From contig NZ_JACXXO010000014.1 in the NCBI RefSeq assembly GCF_017980685.1, positions 62,001 through 126,000 on the forward strand: 64,000 nt of DNA, read 5' to 3'. Every line of letters begins with the position of its first letter. Within the stretch, counting starts at the first letter, position 1. The notes under the pieces are model-generated. The model saw nothing but the letters and a program-made list of their open reading frames with translations. It was not told the DNA's origin and did no database searches. The DNA is from Pseudomonas iridis. GTDB taxonomy: Bacteria; Pseudomonadota; Gammaproteobacteria; Pseudomonadales; Pseudomonadaceae. This document shows, piece by piece, positions 8,900 to 16,195 of this stretch. The position numbers and the translations under genes are program-made.

Positions 8900-9564
8900 G
8901 CATTCGCCCCCGATCCGACGTGGGGGCGAATGCCAGACCTCGTGCCGGTCGGCTCGACAACGGACGCCAGGGCAAACGTCACGCGTCTCGCAGTGGTTCA
9001 GTGAACTGGCCGGGAACGCTGCTCAAGGGGCGTCCGCAACGTCGTGAAGACCTGCTGTTCCAACTGCGCACGCGCACGCCCCATGAGTTGTGGCTGGTGA
9101 TCGTCGATGCCTCGGCGTCGACGCGCCGTCATCAGGCATTGAGCGATGCCAAAGGCCTGCTCGCGCAGCTGTTCGATGACGCCTATCGACAACGTGCGAG
9201 GTTGGCATTGCTGACCGCCAGTGGTGCAACACCGAAGTGGCAGGTGCAGGGTTTGAAAGCATCCCGCGATTTGCGCACCTGGCTTGATGGCTTGGGTGCG
9301 GGCGGCGGTACGCCGTTAGTCGCGGCATTATCGCAGGCGCAGCAATGGCTGACGGTCCGGCGCAAGCGCTTCCCGGCCGAGCAACAGCGCTTGCTGGTGG
9401 TCACGGATGGACGTTTGAAAGCGTGGACAGGTTTGCCGGCGCTGGAATGCCCGGGGCTGTTGATCGACATCGAGCGTGGGCCCATCCGGTTGGGGCGGGC
9501 GAAAGATCTGGCCGGGGCGCTGGATGCGGATTATCGGCATATTGATGATCTTATCCCGGCCTGA
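8824..9564 (+). CDS. chlD: VWA-domain chelatase subunit (ChlD C-terminal part), probably made by -1 frameshifting from chlI
   Basis: VWA-domain protein of the Mg/Co-chelatase D class. The MIDAS-like DASAS appears in VIVDASASTRR, with GGGTPLVAAL and LLVVTDGR further on. The frame is open from a GTG at 8824 and overlaps chlI by 76 bases, but 8824-8892 encodes in this frame a sequence with no family character. Recognisable ChlD linker/VWA sequence begins where a -1 shift at 8893 would enter (KKALGIRPRSDVG). The shift would give a 555-residue ChlI-ChlD fusion (332 + 223). Independent initiation at the GTG is the alternative. Confidence 0.82.
   Translation: MGRHAGAGARHGQPPRNPELAKKALGIRPRSDVGANARPRAGRLDNGRQGKRHASRSGSVNWPGTLLKGRPQRREDLLFQLRTRTPHELWLVIVDASASTRRHQALSDAKGLLAQLFDDAYRQRARLALLTASGATPKWQVQGLKASRDLRTWLDGLGAGGGTPLVAALSQAQQWLTVRRKRFPAEQQRLLVVTDGRLKAWTGLPALECPGLLIDIERGPIRLGRAKDLAGALDADYRHIDDLIPA
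8887..8934 (+). promoter_or_regulatory. Probable programmed -1 ribosomal frameshift signal
   Basis: Slippery heptamer A AAA AAG at 8887-8893 is in the correct register for chlI codons CCA-AAA-AAG. A 5-base spacer (8894-8898) follows, then a perfect 13-bp hairpin: GGCATTCGCCCCC at 8899-8911 pairs with 8922-8934 around a 10-base loop. The zero-frame TAG is at 8897-8899. After a -1 slip the next codon is GCC at 8893-8895, in the VWA frame. Confidence 0.85.
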
Positions 9565-9988
9565 AGTCCCGCTCTGAATTCACGGATTCAAACCTGTAGG
9601 AGCTGCCGAAGGCTGCGATCTTTTGACTTTGATTTTAAAAACAAGATCAAAAGATCGTCCGATCGCGGCCCGAGCCTGCGGCAGCTCCTACATGGGGATT
9701 TGGGGTTGTTACAGATTTTGAAATGATTTCGAGCTGTAGGAAAAGTCACTTCAGGCTGTACGCTTCAAGGCCTTTTTTCATTCAGGATTTACATGAACAC
9801 CCGCTCGGAGCCTCCCAGTCTTCAGATACGAAGAACGTTCCCCTCGCGCCATGGCGCGGTCTTGACGCACTCGCAACATCCGGTTTTCCGATACACGACT
9901 ATGGTTGATAACGCGGCCCCAGAGCCTTCGCGTTGCGCTTTGCCGTGCCCGGCAGCCTGAATTTACTGAATAGAGATCGAGACGTTTT
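9565..9988. other. Intergenic region chlD-terC
   Basis: 424 bases without a convincing gene. It contains the REP-like repeat at 9593-9695. Downstream, CGCGCCATGGCGCG near 9847 is a short palindrome. I looked for a yybP-ykoY type riboswitch before terC and did not find its conserved core. Confidence 0.6.
9593..9695. repeat. REP-like doublet, GTAGGAGCTGC type
   Basis: CCTGTAGGAGCTGCCGAAGG at 9593 and its inverted partner GCGGCAGCTCCTACATGG near 9679-9696 flank a centre with GATCTTTTGA and its complement. It is a different REP subfamily from the GTGGGAGC doublets elsewhere in the window. Confidence 0.8.
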
Positions 9989-11548
9989 ATGGAATGGTTA
10001 GCGGATCCCACGGCCTGGTTAGGCTTGTTGACATTGATCGTGCTGGAACTGGTGCTGGGTATCGACAACCTGGTGTTCATCGCAATTCTTGCGGACAAAC
10101 TGCCGCCGCATCAGCGTGACCGTGCGCGGATCATCGGTCTGTCGCTGGCATTGATCATGCGCCTGGGCCTGTTGGCGAGTATCTCCTGGCTGGTCACCCT
10201 CACGCAGCCGCTGTTCGAGGTGTTCGACAAGAGCTTCTCCGGTCGAGACCTGATCATGCTGTTTGGCGGTGTGTTCCTGTTGTTCAAGGCCACCATGGAG
10301 TTGCACGAACGGCTCGAAGGTCATGTCGGCGAGCGTACGAGCAACACGGCGTACGCACTGTTCTGGCCGATCGTTGCGCAGATCGTCGTGCTCGACGCCG
10401 TGTTCTCCCTCGACGCGGTGATTACTGCTGTGGGCATGGTCGATGAGCTGGCGGTGATGATGATCGCAGTGATCATCTCCATTGGCCTGATGATCGTTGC
10501 GAGCAAGCCGCTGACGCGCTTCGTCAACGCTCACCCGACGGTCATCATGCTGTGTCTGGGCTTCTTGATGATGATCGGTTTTGCCCTGACCGCTGAAGGT
10601 CTGGGCTTCCACATCCCGAAAGGCTACTTGTACGCGGCCATCGGTTTCTCGATCCTGATCGAAGTGTTCAACCAGATTGCCCGCGCTCGACGCAAACGCT
10701 CGATGCAGGGCCTGCGCCCGATTCGTGAGCGCACCGCCCACGCAGTCATGCGTCTGTTGGGCGGTCGCACACTGGCGGCGGAGGAAGTCGGCGAGGAGAT
10801 TTCCGATTTGCTGGACAACGGTGATGCGCCAAGCGCCGAGCTGTTCGACCGTCGCGAGCGAGTGATGATCAGCGGTGTGCTGCAACTGGCCGAGCGGCCG
10901 ATCCGCCAACTGATGACCGTGCGGGCCGACGTCGACAGTATCGACCTGGCAGACGATGCCGAGGCGATTCGTACCAAGTTGATGCACTCGTCCTACTCGC
11001 GTCTGCCGCTCATCCGTGATGGCGCTGTGGATGAACCGCTGGGCTTCGTGCACAAAAAGGAATTGCTCAAGGAATACCTGGCGGGTACCGAGCCGAATCT
11101 GGAACACCTGGCGCGCAAGACGATCAATCTGCTCGACAGCTATTCGATCCTCAACGCGCTGGAACAGATGCGCGCGGCATCGACCCACATTGCATTCGTG
11201 GTCAATGAATTCGGCGATTTTGTCGGCGTGCTGACCATGACCGACATCCTCGAGTCGATTGCCGGTGAGTTGCCCGATGCCAGCGAAATCGAAGGCCCGG
11301 ACGTGGTCGAGGAGCAGGGCGGGTTTATTGTCAGCGGCGCATTGAACCTGACGCGTGTGCGTCAGCGCACCGGGTTCGGCGCCGAACCCACCGAGGATTA
11401 TCAGACCATGGCCGGGCTGGTGATGAGTTTGCTTGATCGGTTGCCGATGAAGGGCGATCGCCTGGAATATGCCGGCTGGCAGATGACGGTCAAAGCGGTC
11501 GAGGAGCGGCGGGTTACGCGGGTGTTGTTGGTGCGTGAAACTGCGTAA
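9989..11548 (+). CDS. TerC family membrane protein with CBS pair and CorC/HlyC domain
   Basis: 519 residues. The N-terminal half (about 1-240) is a TerC-type membrane domain with about seven helices and acidic residues within helices (VLELVLGIDNLVFIAILADK, VLDAVFSLDAVITAVGMVDE). It is followed by a paired CBS module (about 300-420) and a CorC/HlyC transporter-associated domain (about 435-515, DYQTMAGLVMSLLDRLP). The family is linked to metal ion, often manganese, handling; the substrate cannot be read here. ATG at 9989 follows AGAGATCGAGACG. It stands alone. Confidence 0.88.
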   Translation: MEWLADPTAWLGLLTLIVLELVLGIDNLVFIAILADKLPPHQRDRARIIGLSLALIMRLGLLASISWLVTLTQPLFEVFDKSFSGRDLIMLFGGVFLLFKATMELHERLEGHVGERTSNTAYALFWPIVAQIVVLDAVFSLDAVITAVGMVDELAVMMIAVIISIGLMIVASKPLTRFVNAHPTVIMLCLGFLMMIGFALTAEGLGFHIPKGYLYAAIGFSILIEVFNQIARARRKRSMQGLRPIRERTAHAVMRLLGGRTLAAEEVGEEISDLLDNGDAPSAELFDRRERVMISGVLQLAERPIRQLMTVRADVDSIDLADDAEAIRTKLMHSSYSRLPLIRDGAVDEPLGFVHKKELLKEYLAGTEPNLEHLARKTINLLDSYSILNALEQMRAASTHIAFVVNEFGDFVGVLTMTDILESIAGELPDASEIEGPDVVEEQGGFIVSGALNLTRVRQRTGFGAEPTEDYQTMAGLVMSLLDRLPMKGDRLEYAGWQMTVKAVEERRVTRVLLVRETA

Positions 11549-11574
11549 ATCTGACTGTCTGCGCTGACTCTATC

Positions 11575-11648
11575 GCCAGCAGGCTCCCACAGGTCCCCTG
11601 AACGACGCAAAACCCTGTAGGCGCAGCGTGCCGCAGCTCCTACATGGG
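11575..11648. repeat. REP half-elements downstream of terC
   Basis: GCAGGCTCCCACAGG near 11580 is half of a GTGGGAGC element. CCTGTAGGCGCAGCGTGCCG followed by CAGCTCCTACATGG (11614-11646) is a GTAGGAGC palindrome. The right edge supplies the stop codon of the convergent thioredoxin-like gene. Confidence 0.7.
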
Positions 11649-12083
11649 TACCGCGCAGCTTCGAAGTGACCGCCCACGGGGAATGGTGCAAAGCTGTCGC
11701 AGGAACTGACGCAACCACGCAACGTCATGTCGCTGCTTGCGCTGCACCGCCGGTGCCTTGGTCTTGCCGATGTGCCGGGCAAAGTCCGCTGCCAGCGTTT
11801 CCTCTGTACCAATCCCCTTGAGCTTCTTGACCAGCCTGCCGTGCTTGTAGAACAGCACGGTCGGCGTGCCCGTAACCAGCGGATGGCGCGGCGATTCACG
11901 GGTGTTCAGCATGTAGATATCCGCCCGCAGCCGATACGGCGCGGCAATCTTGCGAAACACCGGCCCGGCCGATTCACAGGCGGGGCAGTGCTCGCTAGCG
12001 AAATACAGGATCACCGGGCGCCAGGTTTTCAGGGCTTTGCGGTAGACCGGAGCCAGATCTGAACTCGGGATGACGGCGTTCAT
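11640..12083 (-). CDS. Thioredoxin family protein
   Basis: 147-residue thioredoxin-fold protein with active site CPAC (FASEHCPACESAGPVF, about residues 28-43) and the cis-Pro region TGTPTVLFYKHGR. No signal peptide is seen, so it is probably cytoplasmic. A strong ribosome site (AAGGAG) precedes the ATG at 12081-12083. The thioredoxin fold ends near residue 105; the tail is basic (VQRKQRHDVAWLRQFLRQL) and its last codons and TAG lie in a REP element, so the original C-terminus may have been replaced. Redox partner unknown. Confidence 0.83.
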   Translation of the reverse strand: MNAVIPSSDLAPVYRKALKTWRPVILYFASEHCPACESAGPVFRKIAAPYRLRADIYMLNTRESPRHPLVTGTPTVLFYKHGRLVKKLKGIGTEETLAADFARHIGKTKAPAVQRKQRHDVAWLRQFLRQLCTIPRGRSLRSCAVPM

Positions 12084-12462
12084 TGAAATCTCCTTTTCAA
12101 CGACCTCGAAGGTTCATGACGTTAAAGGAGGTCGAAAGGACCGTCTACTGTCAGAAATTACAGGTGTATCTCTCCCTGCCAAGCGTTTTCCCACGGATAG
12201 GCAAGACCAACCCGACGCGAAACGCAGAAATGCGGAATGTTGCGAAAACGCGGCCTTAAACACCCTCTCAGAAGATATCCAAGCCTTTTGACAATGCATG
12301 TTTTTCGCCCGCCGGCGCACCAAACGGGAACCCACTACCCGCACCTTGTGGCCTACGGTAGCGCGCCAAAGCGCAACCTGCGTAACGCCCCCTTTTTGCA
12401 CTTTGTGCATGTGCTTGATTCCAAAAACATTTAAACCCATTGCAGATTCTTCCCGAGTCCTG
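12084..12462. other. Intergenic region upstream of the ABC operon
   Basis: About 380 bases with no supported gene. Open frames on both strands here lack ribosome sites and family resemblance. CGGTAGCGCGCCAAAGCGC near 12356 can form a small hairpin. The regulatory signals of the downstream operon begin at 12463. Confidence 0.55.
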
Positions 12463-12477
12463 TGGCACACTTTCTGC
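12463..12477 (+). promoter_or_regulatory. Candidate sigma-54 promoter (-24/-12)
   Basis: TGGCAC at 12463-12468, five bases, CTGC at 12474-12477: one mismatch from TGGCAC-N5-TTGC with correct GG/GC spacing. It lies 68 bases before the binding-protein ATG. No activator gene is adjacent, so the activator would act from elsewhere, for example NtrC or CbrB. Confidence 0.6.
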
Positions 12478-12503
12478 TGTCTATTCCGTAGTAACAAACC
12501 ATC

Positions 12504-12519
12504 TTCCGGTATAGCGGAA
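12504..12519. promoter_or_regulatory. IclR-type operator palindrome
   Basis: TTCCG-GTATAG-CGGAA is a 16-bp palindrome with a 6-base spacer, a form common for IclR-family operators. A related half-site ATTCCG lies at 12483-12488. It is downstream of the predicted transcription start, suiting repression by the IclR protein at 16196. Confidence 0.55.
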
Positions 12520-12544
12520 TAAACATCATCCTGGAGTGCTTGCC

Positions 12545-13393
12545 ATGCATCGCCGACCTTCCTTGTTCAAAGCGTGTATTTTTGTTCTCGCGGCTTCGTC
12601 CTCTGCCATGGGCCTGGCCCAGGCCGCCGATGGCAAGCTCGACAGTGTCCTGGCCCGTGGGAAATTGATTGTGGGCACCGGCAGCACCAATGCGCCGTGG
12701 CATTTTCAGGGGGCGGACGGCAAGTTGCAGGGCTTTGATATCGACATCGCCCGGATTGTGGCCAAGGGTTTGTTCAACGACCCGAGCAAGGTCGAGTTCG
12801 TTGTGCAGTCGTCCGATGCGCGGATTCCAAACCTGCTGACCGACAAGGTCGACATGAGCTGTCAGTTCATCACTGTCACCGCCAGCCGCGCCCAGCAAGT
12901 GGCGTTCACCCTGCCGTATTACCGCGAAGGCGTCGGCCTGCTGCTGCCGAACAACAGCAAGTACAAGGAAATCGAAGACCTGCAGGCCGGCGGGGACGGT
13001 GTCACCGTTGCCGTTCTGCAAAACGTCTACGCCGAAGAGCTGGTGCATCAGGCACTGCCCAAAGCCAAGGTTGATCAGTACGACAGCGTCGATCTGATGT
13101 ATCAGGCAGTCAACTCCGGTCGCGCCGATGCCGCCGCCACTGACCAGTCTTCGGTCAAATACCTGATGGTGCAGAACCCTGGCCGTTATCGCAGCCCGAC
13201 TTATGCGTGGAGCCCACAGACCTACGCCTGTGCGGTCAAACGCGGCGATCAGGACTGGCTGAACTTCGTCAACACCGCGCTGCATGAAGCCATGACCGGC
13301 GTTGAGTTCCCGACTTACGCCGCTTCATTCAAGCAATGGTTCGGCGTTGACCTGCCATCACCCGCGATCGGTTTCCCCGTCGAATTCAAATGA
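12545..13393 (+). CDS. ABC transporter substrate-binding protein (polar amino acid family)
   Basis: 282-residue periplasmic binding protein of family 3. A signal peptide covers the first ~25 residues (ACIFVLAASSSAMGLAQAA), followed by LIVGTGSTNAPWHF and GFDIDIARIVAKGLF, the usual ligand-lobe start. I chose the ATG at 12545; CTGGAG (12531-12536) is its ribosome site. First gene of an operon with two permeases, an ATPase and RidA. From the linked PLP dehydratase and KDG-type kinase I infer D-glucosaminate or a similar amino-sugar acid as ligand, not an ordinary amino acid. Confidence 0.88.
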   Translation: MHRRPSLFKACIFVLAASSSAMGLAQAADGKLDSVLARGKLIVGTGSTNAPWHFQGADGKLQGFDIDIARIVAKGLFNDPSKVEFVVQSSDARIPNLLTDKVDMSCQFITVTASRAQQVAFTLPYYREGVGLLLPNNSKYKEIEDLQAGGDGVTVAVLQNVYAEELVHQALPKAKVDQYDSVDLMYQAVNSGRADAAATDQSSVKYLMVQNPGRYRSPTYAWSPQTYACAVKRGDQDWLNFVNTALHEAMTGVEFPTYAASFKQWFGVDLPSPAIGFPVEFK

Positions 13394-13444
13394 TCCCGTG
13401 AGAGCGGGGCGATTCAGATCGCCCCGCTCAAGGTACTGCTGACC

Positions 13445-14107
13445 ATGAACTATCAGTTGAACTTTGCCGCCGTGTGGCGCGATTTCGACACCTTGCTGGC
13501 GGGGCTCGGTCTGGGCTTGCAGTTGGCACTGGTGTCGATCGCCATCGGCTGCGTGATCGGCCTGCTGATGGCGTTTGCCTTGCTGTCGAAGCATCGCGCC
13601 TTGCGGGTGCTGGCATCGGTGTACGTCACGGTGGTCCGTAACACGCCGATTCTGGTGTTGATTCTGTTGATCTACTTCGCGTTGCCAAGTCTTGGGATTC
13701 GGCTGGACAAGATTCCCTCGTTCATCATCACGCTGTCGTTGTATGCCGGCGCCTACCTGACCGAAGTGTTCCGGGGCGGTTTGCTGAGCATCCCCAAAGG
13801 GCAGCGCGAAGCCGGGTTGGCGATCGGCCTCGGCGAATGGCAGGTCAAGGCCTACGTCACCGTGCCGGTGATGCTGCGTAACGTGCTGCCGGCGCTGTCG
13901 AACAACTTTATTTCGCTGTTCAAGGACACTTCGCTGGCCGCCGCGATAGCGGTGCCGGAGCTGACTTATTACGCGCGCAAGATCAACGTCGAAAGCTACC
14001 GGGTGATCGAAACCTGGCTGGTGACCACGGCGTTGTATGTCGCGGCCTGTTACCTCATCGCCATGCTGCTGCGTTATCTCGAGCAGCGTCTGGCGATCCG
14101 CCGATAG
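13445..14107 (+). CDS. ABC transporter permease (HisM/GlnP type)
   Basis: 220-residue inner-membrane permease with about five helices. It has the EAA loop region GQREAGLAIGLGEWQVKAYV typical of polar amino-acid importers, and TVVRNTPILVLILLIYF early on. The 51-base gap after the binding-protein gene contains GCGGGGCGATTCAGATCGCC, a hairpin that may tune the expression ratio. Pairs with the next permease. Confidence 0.88.
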   Translation: MNYQLNFAAVWRDFDTLLAGLGLGLQLALVSIAIGCVIGLLMAFALLSKHRALRVLASVYVTVVRNTPILVLILLIYFALPSLGIRLDKIPSFIITLSLYAGAYLTEVFRGGLLSIPKGQREAGLAIGLGEWQVKAYVTVPVMLRNVLPALSNNFISLFKDTSLAAAIAVPELTYYARKINVESYRVIETWLVTTALYVAACYLIAMLLRYLEQRLAIRR

Positions 14108-14116
14108 GAGGCTGTG

Positions 14117-14779
14117 ATGTACGAATCCCCCAGTTGGCTGAATGAATTGTGGATTGCCCGCGAAACCTTGTGGCAGGGCTTTCTGACCAGCGTGCAGGTG
14201 TCGGCGCTGGCGATATTGTTCGGCACGTTGCTCGGCGTCGTCACCGGCCTGGTGCTGACTTACGGCAGGTTCTGGATGCGTGCGCCGTTCCGGTTTTACG
14301 TCGACATCATTCGCGGTACGCCGGTGTTTGTGCTGGTGCTGGCCTGCTTCTATATGGCGCCAGCGGCCGGCTGGCAGATCAGCGCGTTTCAGGCCGGTGC
14401 GCTAGGGCTGACGCTGTTCTGCGGCTCGCACGTTGCGGAAATCGTGCGCGGTGCATTGCAAGCGTTGCCGCGCGGGCAGATGGAAGCGGGCAAGGCGATT
14501 GGCCTGACGTTTTACCAGTCGCTCGGTTACGTGCTGCTGCCACAAGCGCTGCGGCAGATCCTGCCAACGTGGGTCAACTCGTCCACCGAAATCGTCAAGG
14601 CCTCAACCTTGCTCTCGGTCATCGGCGTGGCCGAATTGCTCCTCAGCACCCAACAGATCATCGCCCGGACCTTCATGACTTTGGAGTTCTATCTGTTCGC
14701 CGGTTTTCTGTTTTTCGTCATCAACTACGGCATCGAATTACTCGGCCGGCACATTGAAAAGCGGGTGGCCTTGCCATGA
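14117..14779 (+). CDS. ABC transporter permease (second subunit)
   Basis: 220-residue permease of the same family, with DIIRGTPVFVLVLACFYMAP and the EAA loop GQMEAGKAIGLTFYQSLGYV. The ATG at 14117 is preceded by ATAGGAGG, making it a better start than the GTG directly before it. The stop overlaps the ATPase start (ATGA). Expected to form the transmembrane heterodimer with the 13445 product. Confidence 0.88.
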   Translation: MYESPSWLNELWIARETLWQGFLTSVQVSALAILFGTLLGVVTGLVLTYGRFWMRAPFRFYVDIIRGTPVFVLVLACFYMAPAAGWQISAFQAGALGLTLFCGSHVAEIVRGALQALPRGQMEAGKAIGLTFYQSLGYVLLPQALRQILPTWVNSSTEIVKASTLLSVIGVAELLLSTQQIIARTFMTLEFYLFAGFLFFVINYGIELLGRHIEKRVALP

Positions 14780-15573
14780 CTGAAGCTCAACTTTCCAACG
14801 CTGCAAACGGCCAGCCGTTGCTGGATATTCGCGGTCTGCACAAGCAATACGGGGCAGTCGAAGTGCTCAAGGGTGTCGATCTGAGCATGCAACGCGGCAA
14901 CGTCGTGACGCTGATCGGTTCCAGCGGTTCGGGCAAAACCACCTTGCTGCGCTGCGTGAACATGCTCGAAGAGTTTCAGGGCGGGCAGATCCTGCTCGAC
15001 GGCGAGTCCATCGGTTACGACGAGATCAATGGCAAGCGCGTGCGGCATGGCGAGAAAATCATCGCTCGTCATCGGGCGATGACGGGTATGGCATTCCAGC
15101 AATTCAACTTGTTCCCGCATTTGACTGCGTTGCAGAACGTCACCCTGGGCCTGCTCAAGGTGAAGAAAATGCACAAGGACGAAGCCGTGGTGCTGGCCGA
15201 GAAATGGCTGGAGCGGGTCGGCCTGCTGGAGCGCCGCAATCACTTTCCCGGTCAGTTGTCTGGCGGCCAGCAACAGCGCGTGGCGATTGCCCGGGCGATT
15301 GCGATGAACCCGAGCCTGATGCTGTTCGACGAAGTCACTTCAGCCCTCGACCCCGAACTGGTCGGCGAAGTGCTCAGCGTGATCAAAGGGCTGGCCGAGG
15401 ACGGCATGACCATGCTGCTGGTAACACACGAGATGCGCTTCGCTTTCGAGGTCTCGGACAAAATCGTATTCATGAATCAGGGGCGAATCGAGGAGCAGGG
15501 ACCTCCCAAGGAACTGTTCGAACGCCCGCAATCGCCGCGTCTGGCTGAGTTCCTCAAAAGCACGCGGTTTTAA
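14776..15573 (+). CDS. ABC transporter ATP-binding protein (polar amino acid family)
   Basis: 265-residue nucleotide-binding subunit. Walker A GSSGSGKTT (about residues 53-61), signature LSGGQQQR, Walker B LMLFDEVTSALDPE, and the H-loop in LLVTHEM. It has the longer Q-loop region of the GlnQ/HisP group. Start overlaps the permease stop, so translation is coupled. Powers uptake by the two permeases above. Confidence 0.92.
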   Translation: MTEAQLSNAANGQPLLDIRGLHKQYGAVEVLKGVDLSMQRGNVVTLIGSSGSGKTTLLRCVNMLEEFQGGQILLDGESIGYDEINGKRVRHGEKIIARHRAMTGMAFQQFNLFPHLTALQNVTLGLLKVKKMHKDEAVVLAEKWLERVGLLERRNHFPGQLSGGQQQRVAIARAIAMNPSLMLFDEVTSALDPELVGEVLSVIKGLAEDGMTMLLVTHEMRFAFEVSDKIVFMNQGRIEEQGPPKELFERPQSPRLAEFLKSTRF

Positions 15574-15594
15574 TCTTTATCAGGAGAAACACCC

Positions 15595-15984
15595 ATGAGC
15601 ATTACTCGTTACGGCACCGGCAGCACCGCCGCAGGCGGCCAGCCTCGTCCATTCGCGCGCGCCGTTGAAGCTGACGGCTGGCTGCACGTTTCCGGTCAGG
15701 TGCCAGCGGTGGATGGCGAGATCATTGTTGGCGGCATCGTCGAGCAGACCCACCAGACCATGAAGAACCTGATCGCGATTCTCGAAGAGGCCGGGTATGG
15801 CCTTGAAGATGTGGTGCGTGCCGGGGTGTGGCTGGATGATCCACGGGATTTCAGCAGTTTCAACAAGGTTTTTGGCGAGTACTTCAAACCGGAGCACGCG
15901 CCGGCGCGGGCCTGTGTGCAGGCGAGCATGATGGTTGATTGCAAGGTTGAAATTGACTGCATTGCGTACAAGAAGAAGGTTTGA
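15595..15984 (+). CDS. RidA family protein
   Basis: 129-residue YjgF/YER057c/UK114 protein with VSGQVPAVDGEIIVGGIVEQ and the Arg-containing PARACVQASMMVDCKVEI. RidA proteins hydrolyse reactive enamine/imine intermediates released by PLP-dependent dehydratases. That fits the PLP enzyme encoded at 17004, whose elimination reaction would produce such an intermediate. Good ribosome site (AGGAG) before ATG 15595; 21 bases after the ATPase gene, same operon. Confidence 0.9.
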   Translation: MSITRYGTGSTAAGGQPRPFARAVEADGWLHVSGQVPAVDGEIIVGGIVEQTHQTMKNLIAILEEAGYGLEDVVRAGVWLDDPRDFSSFNKVFGEYFKPEHAPARACVQASMMVDCKVEIDCIAYKKKV

Positions 15985-15990
15985 GTGAAG

Positions 15991-16130
15991 GCTGCCCCTC
16001 ACCCTGGCCCTCTCCCGGGGGAGAGGGGACTTATTTGTGTCGATGCAGGATTTGGTGTCAGGCGAAGGCATCTGCATCAATACGGTTAGGCTCCCTCTAC
16101 CTCCGGGAGAGGGCGGGGGGTGAGGGCTGC
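15991..16130. repeat. Dispersed repeat with CCCTCACC/GGTGAGGG ends
   Basis: GCTGCCCCTCACCCTGGCCC at 15991 and GGGGGGTGAGGGCTGC near 16115-16130 are inverted ends; inner CTCTCCCGGGGGAGAGGG is itself palindromic. Same family as 7674-7834, but here 140 bases long. It separates ridA from the IclR gene. Confidence 0.75.
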
Positions 16131-16195
16131 GATCCGACTGACACAACAACGCGGGCCAGTTACCATCCCGGCAACTTTTATGGGAACCCAATGAC

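Noticed and set aside
9700..9988. Possible yybP-ykoY manganese riboswitch before terC
   Set aside because: TerC-family genes can carry one, but the conserved core was not found in the leader.
10019..11188. 389-codon minus-strand frame opposite terC
   Set aside because: Antisense shadow; the plus-strand TerC/CBS protein is unambiguous.
12114..12497. 127-codon minus-strand frame upstream of the ABC operon
   Set aside because: It overlaps the sigma-54 promoter, lacks a ribosome site and resembles no family.
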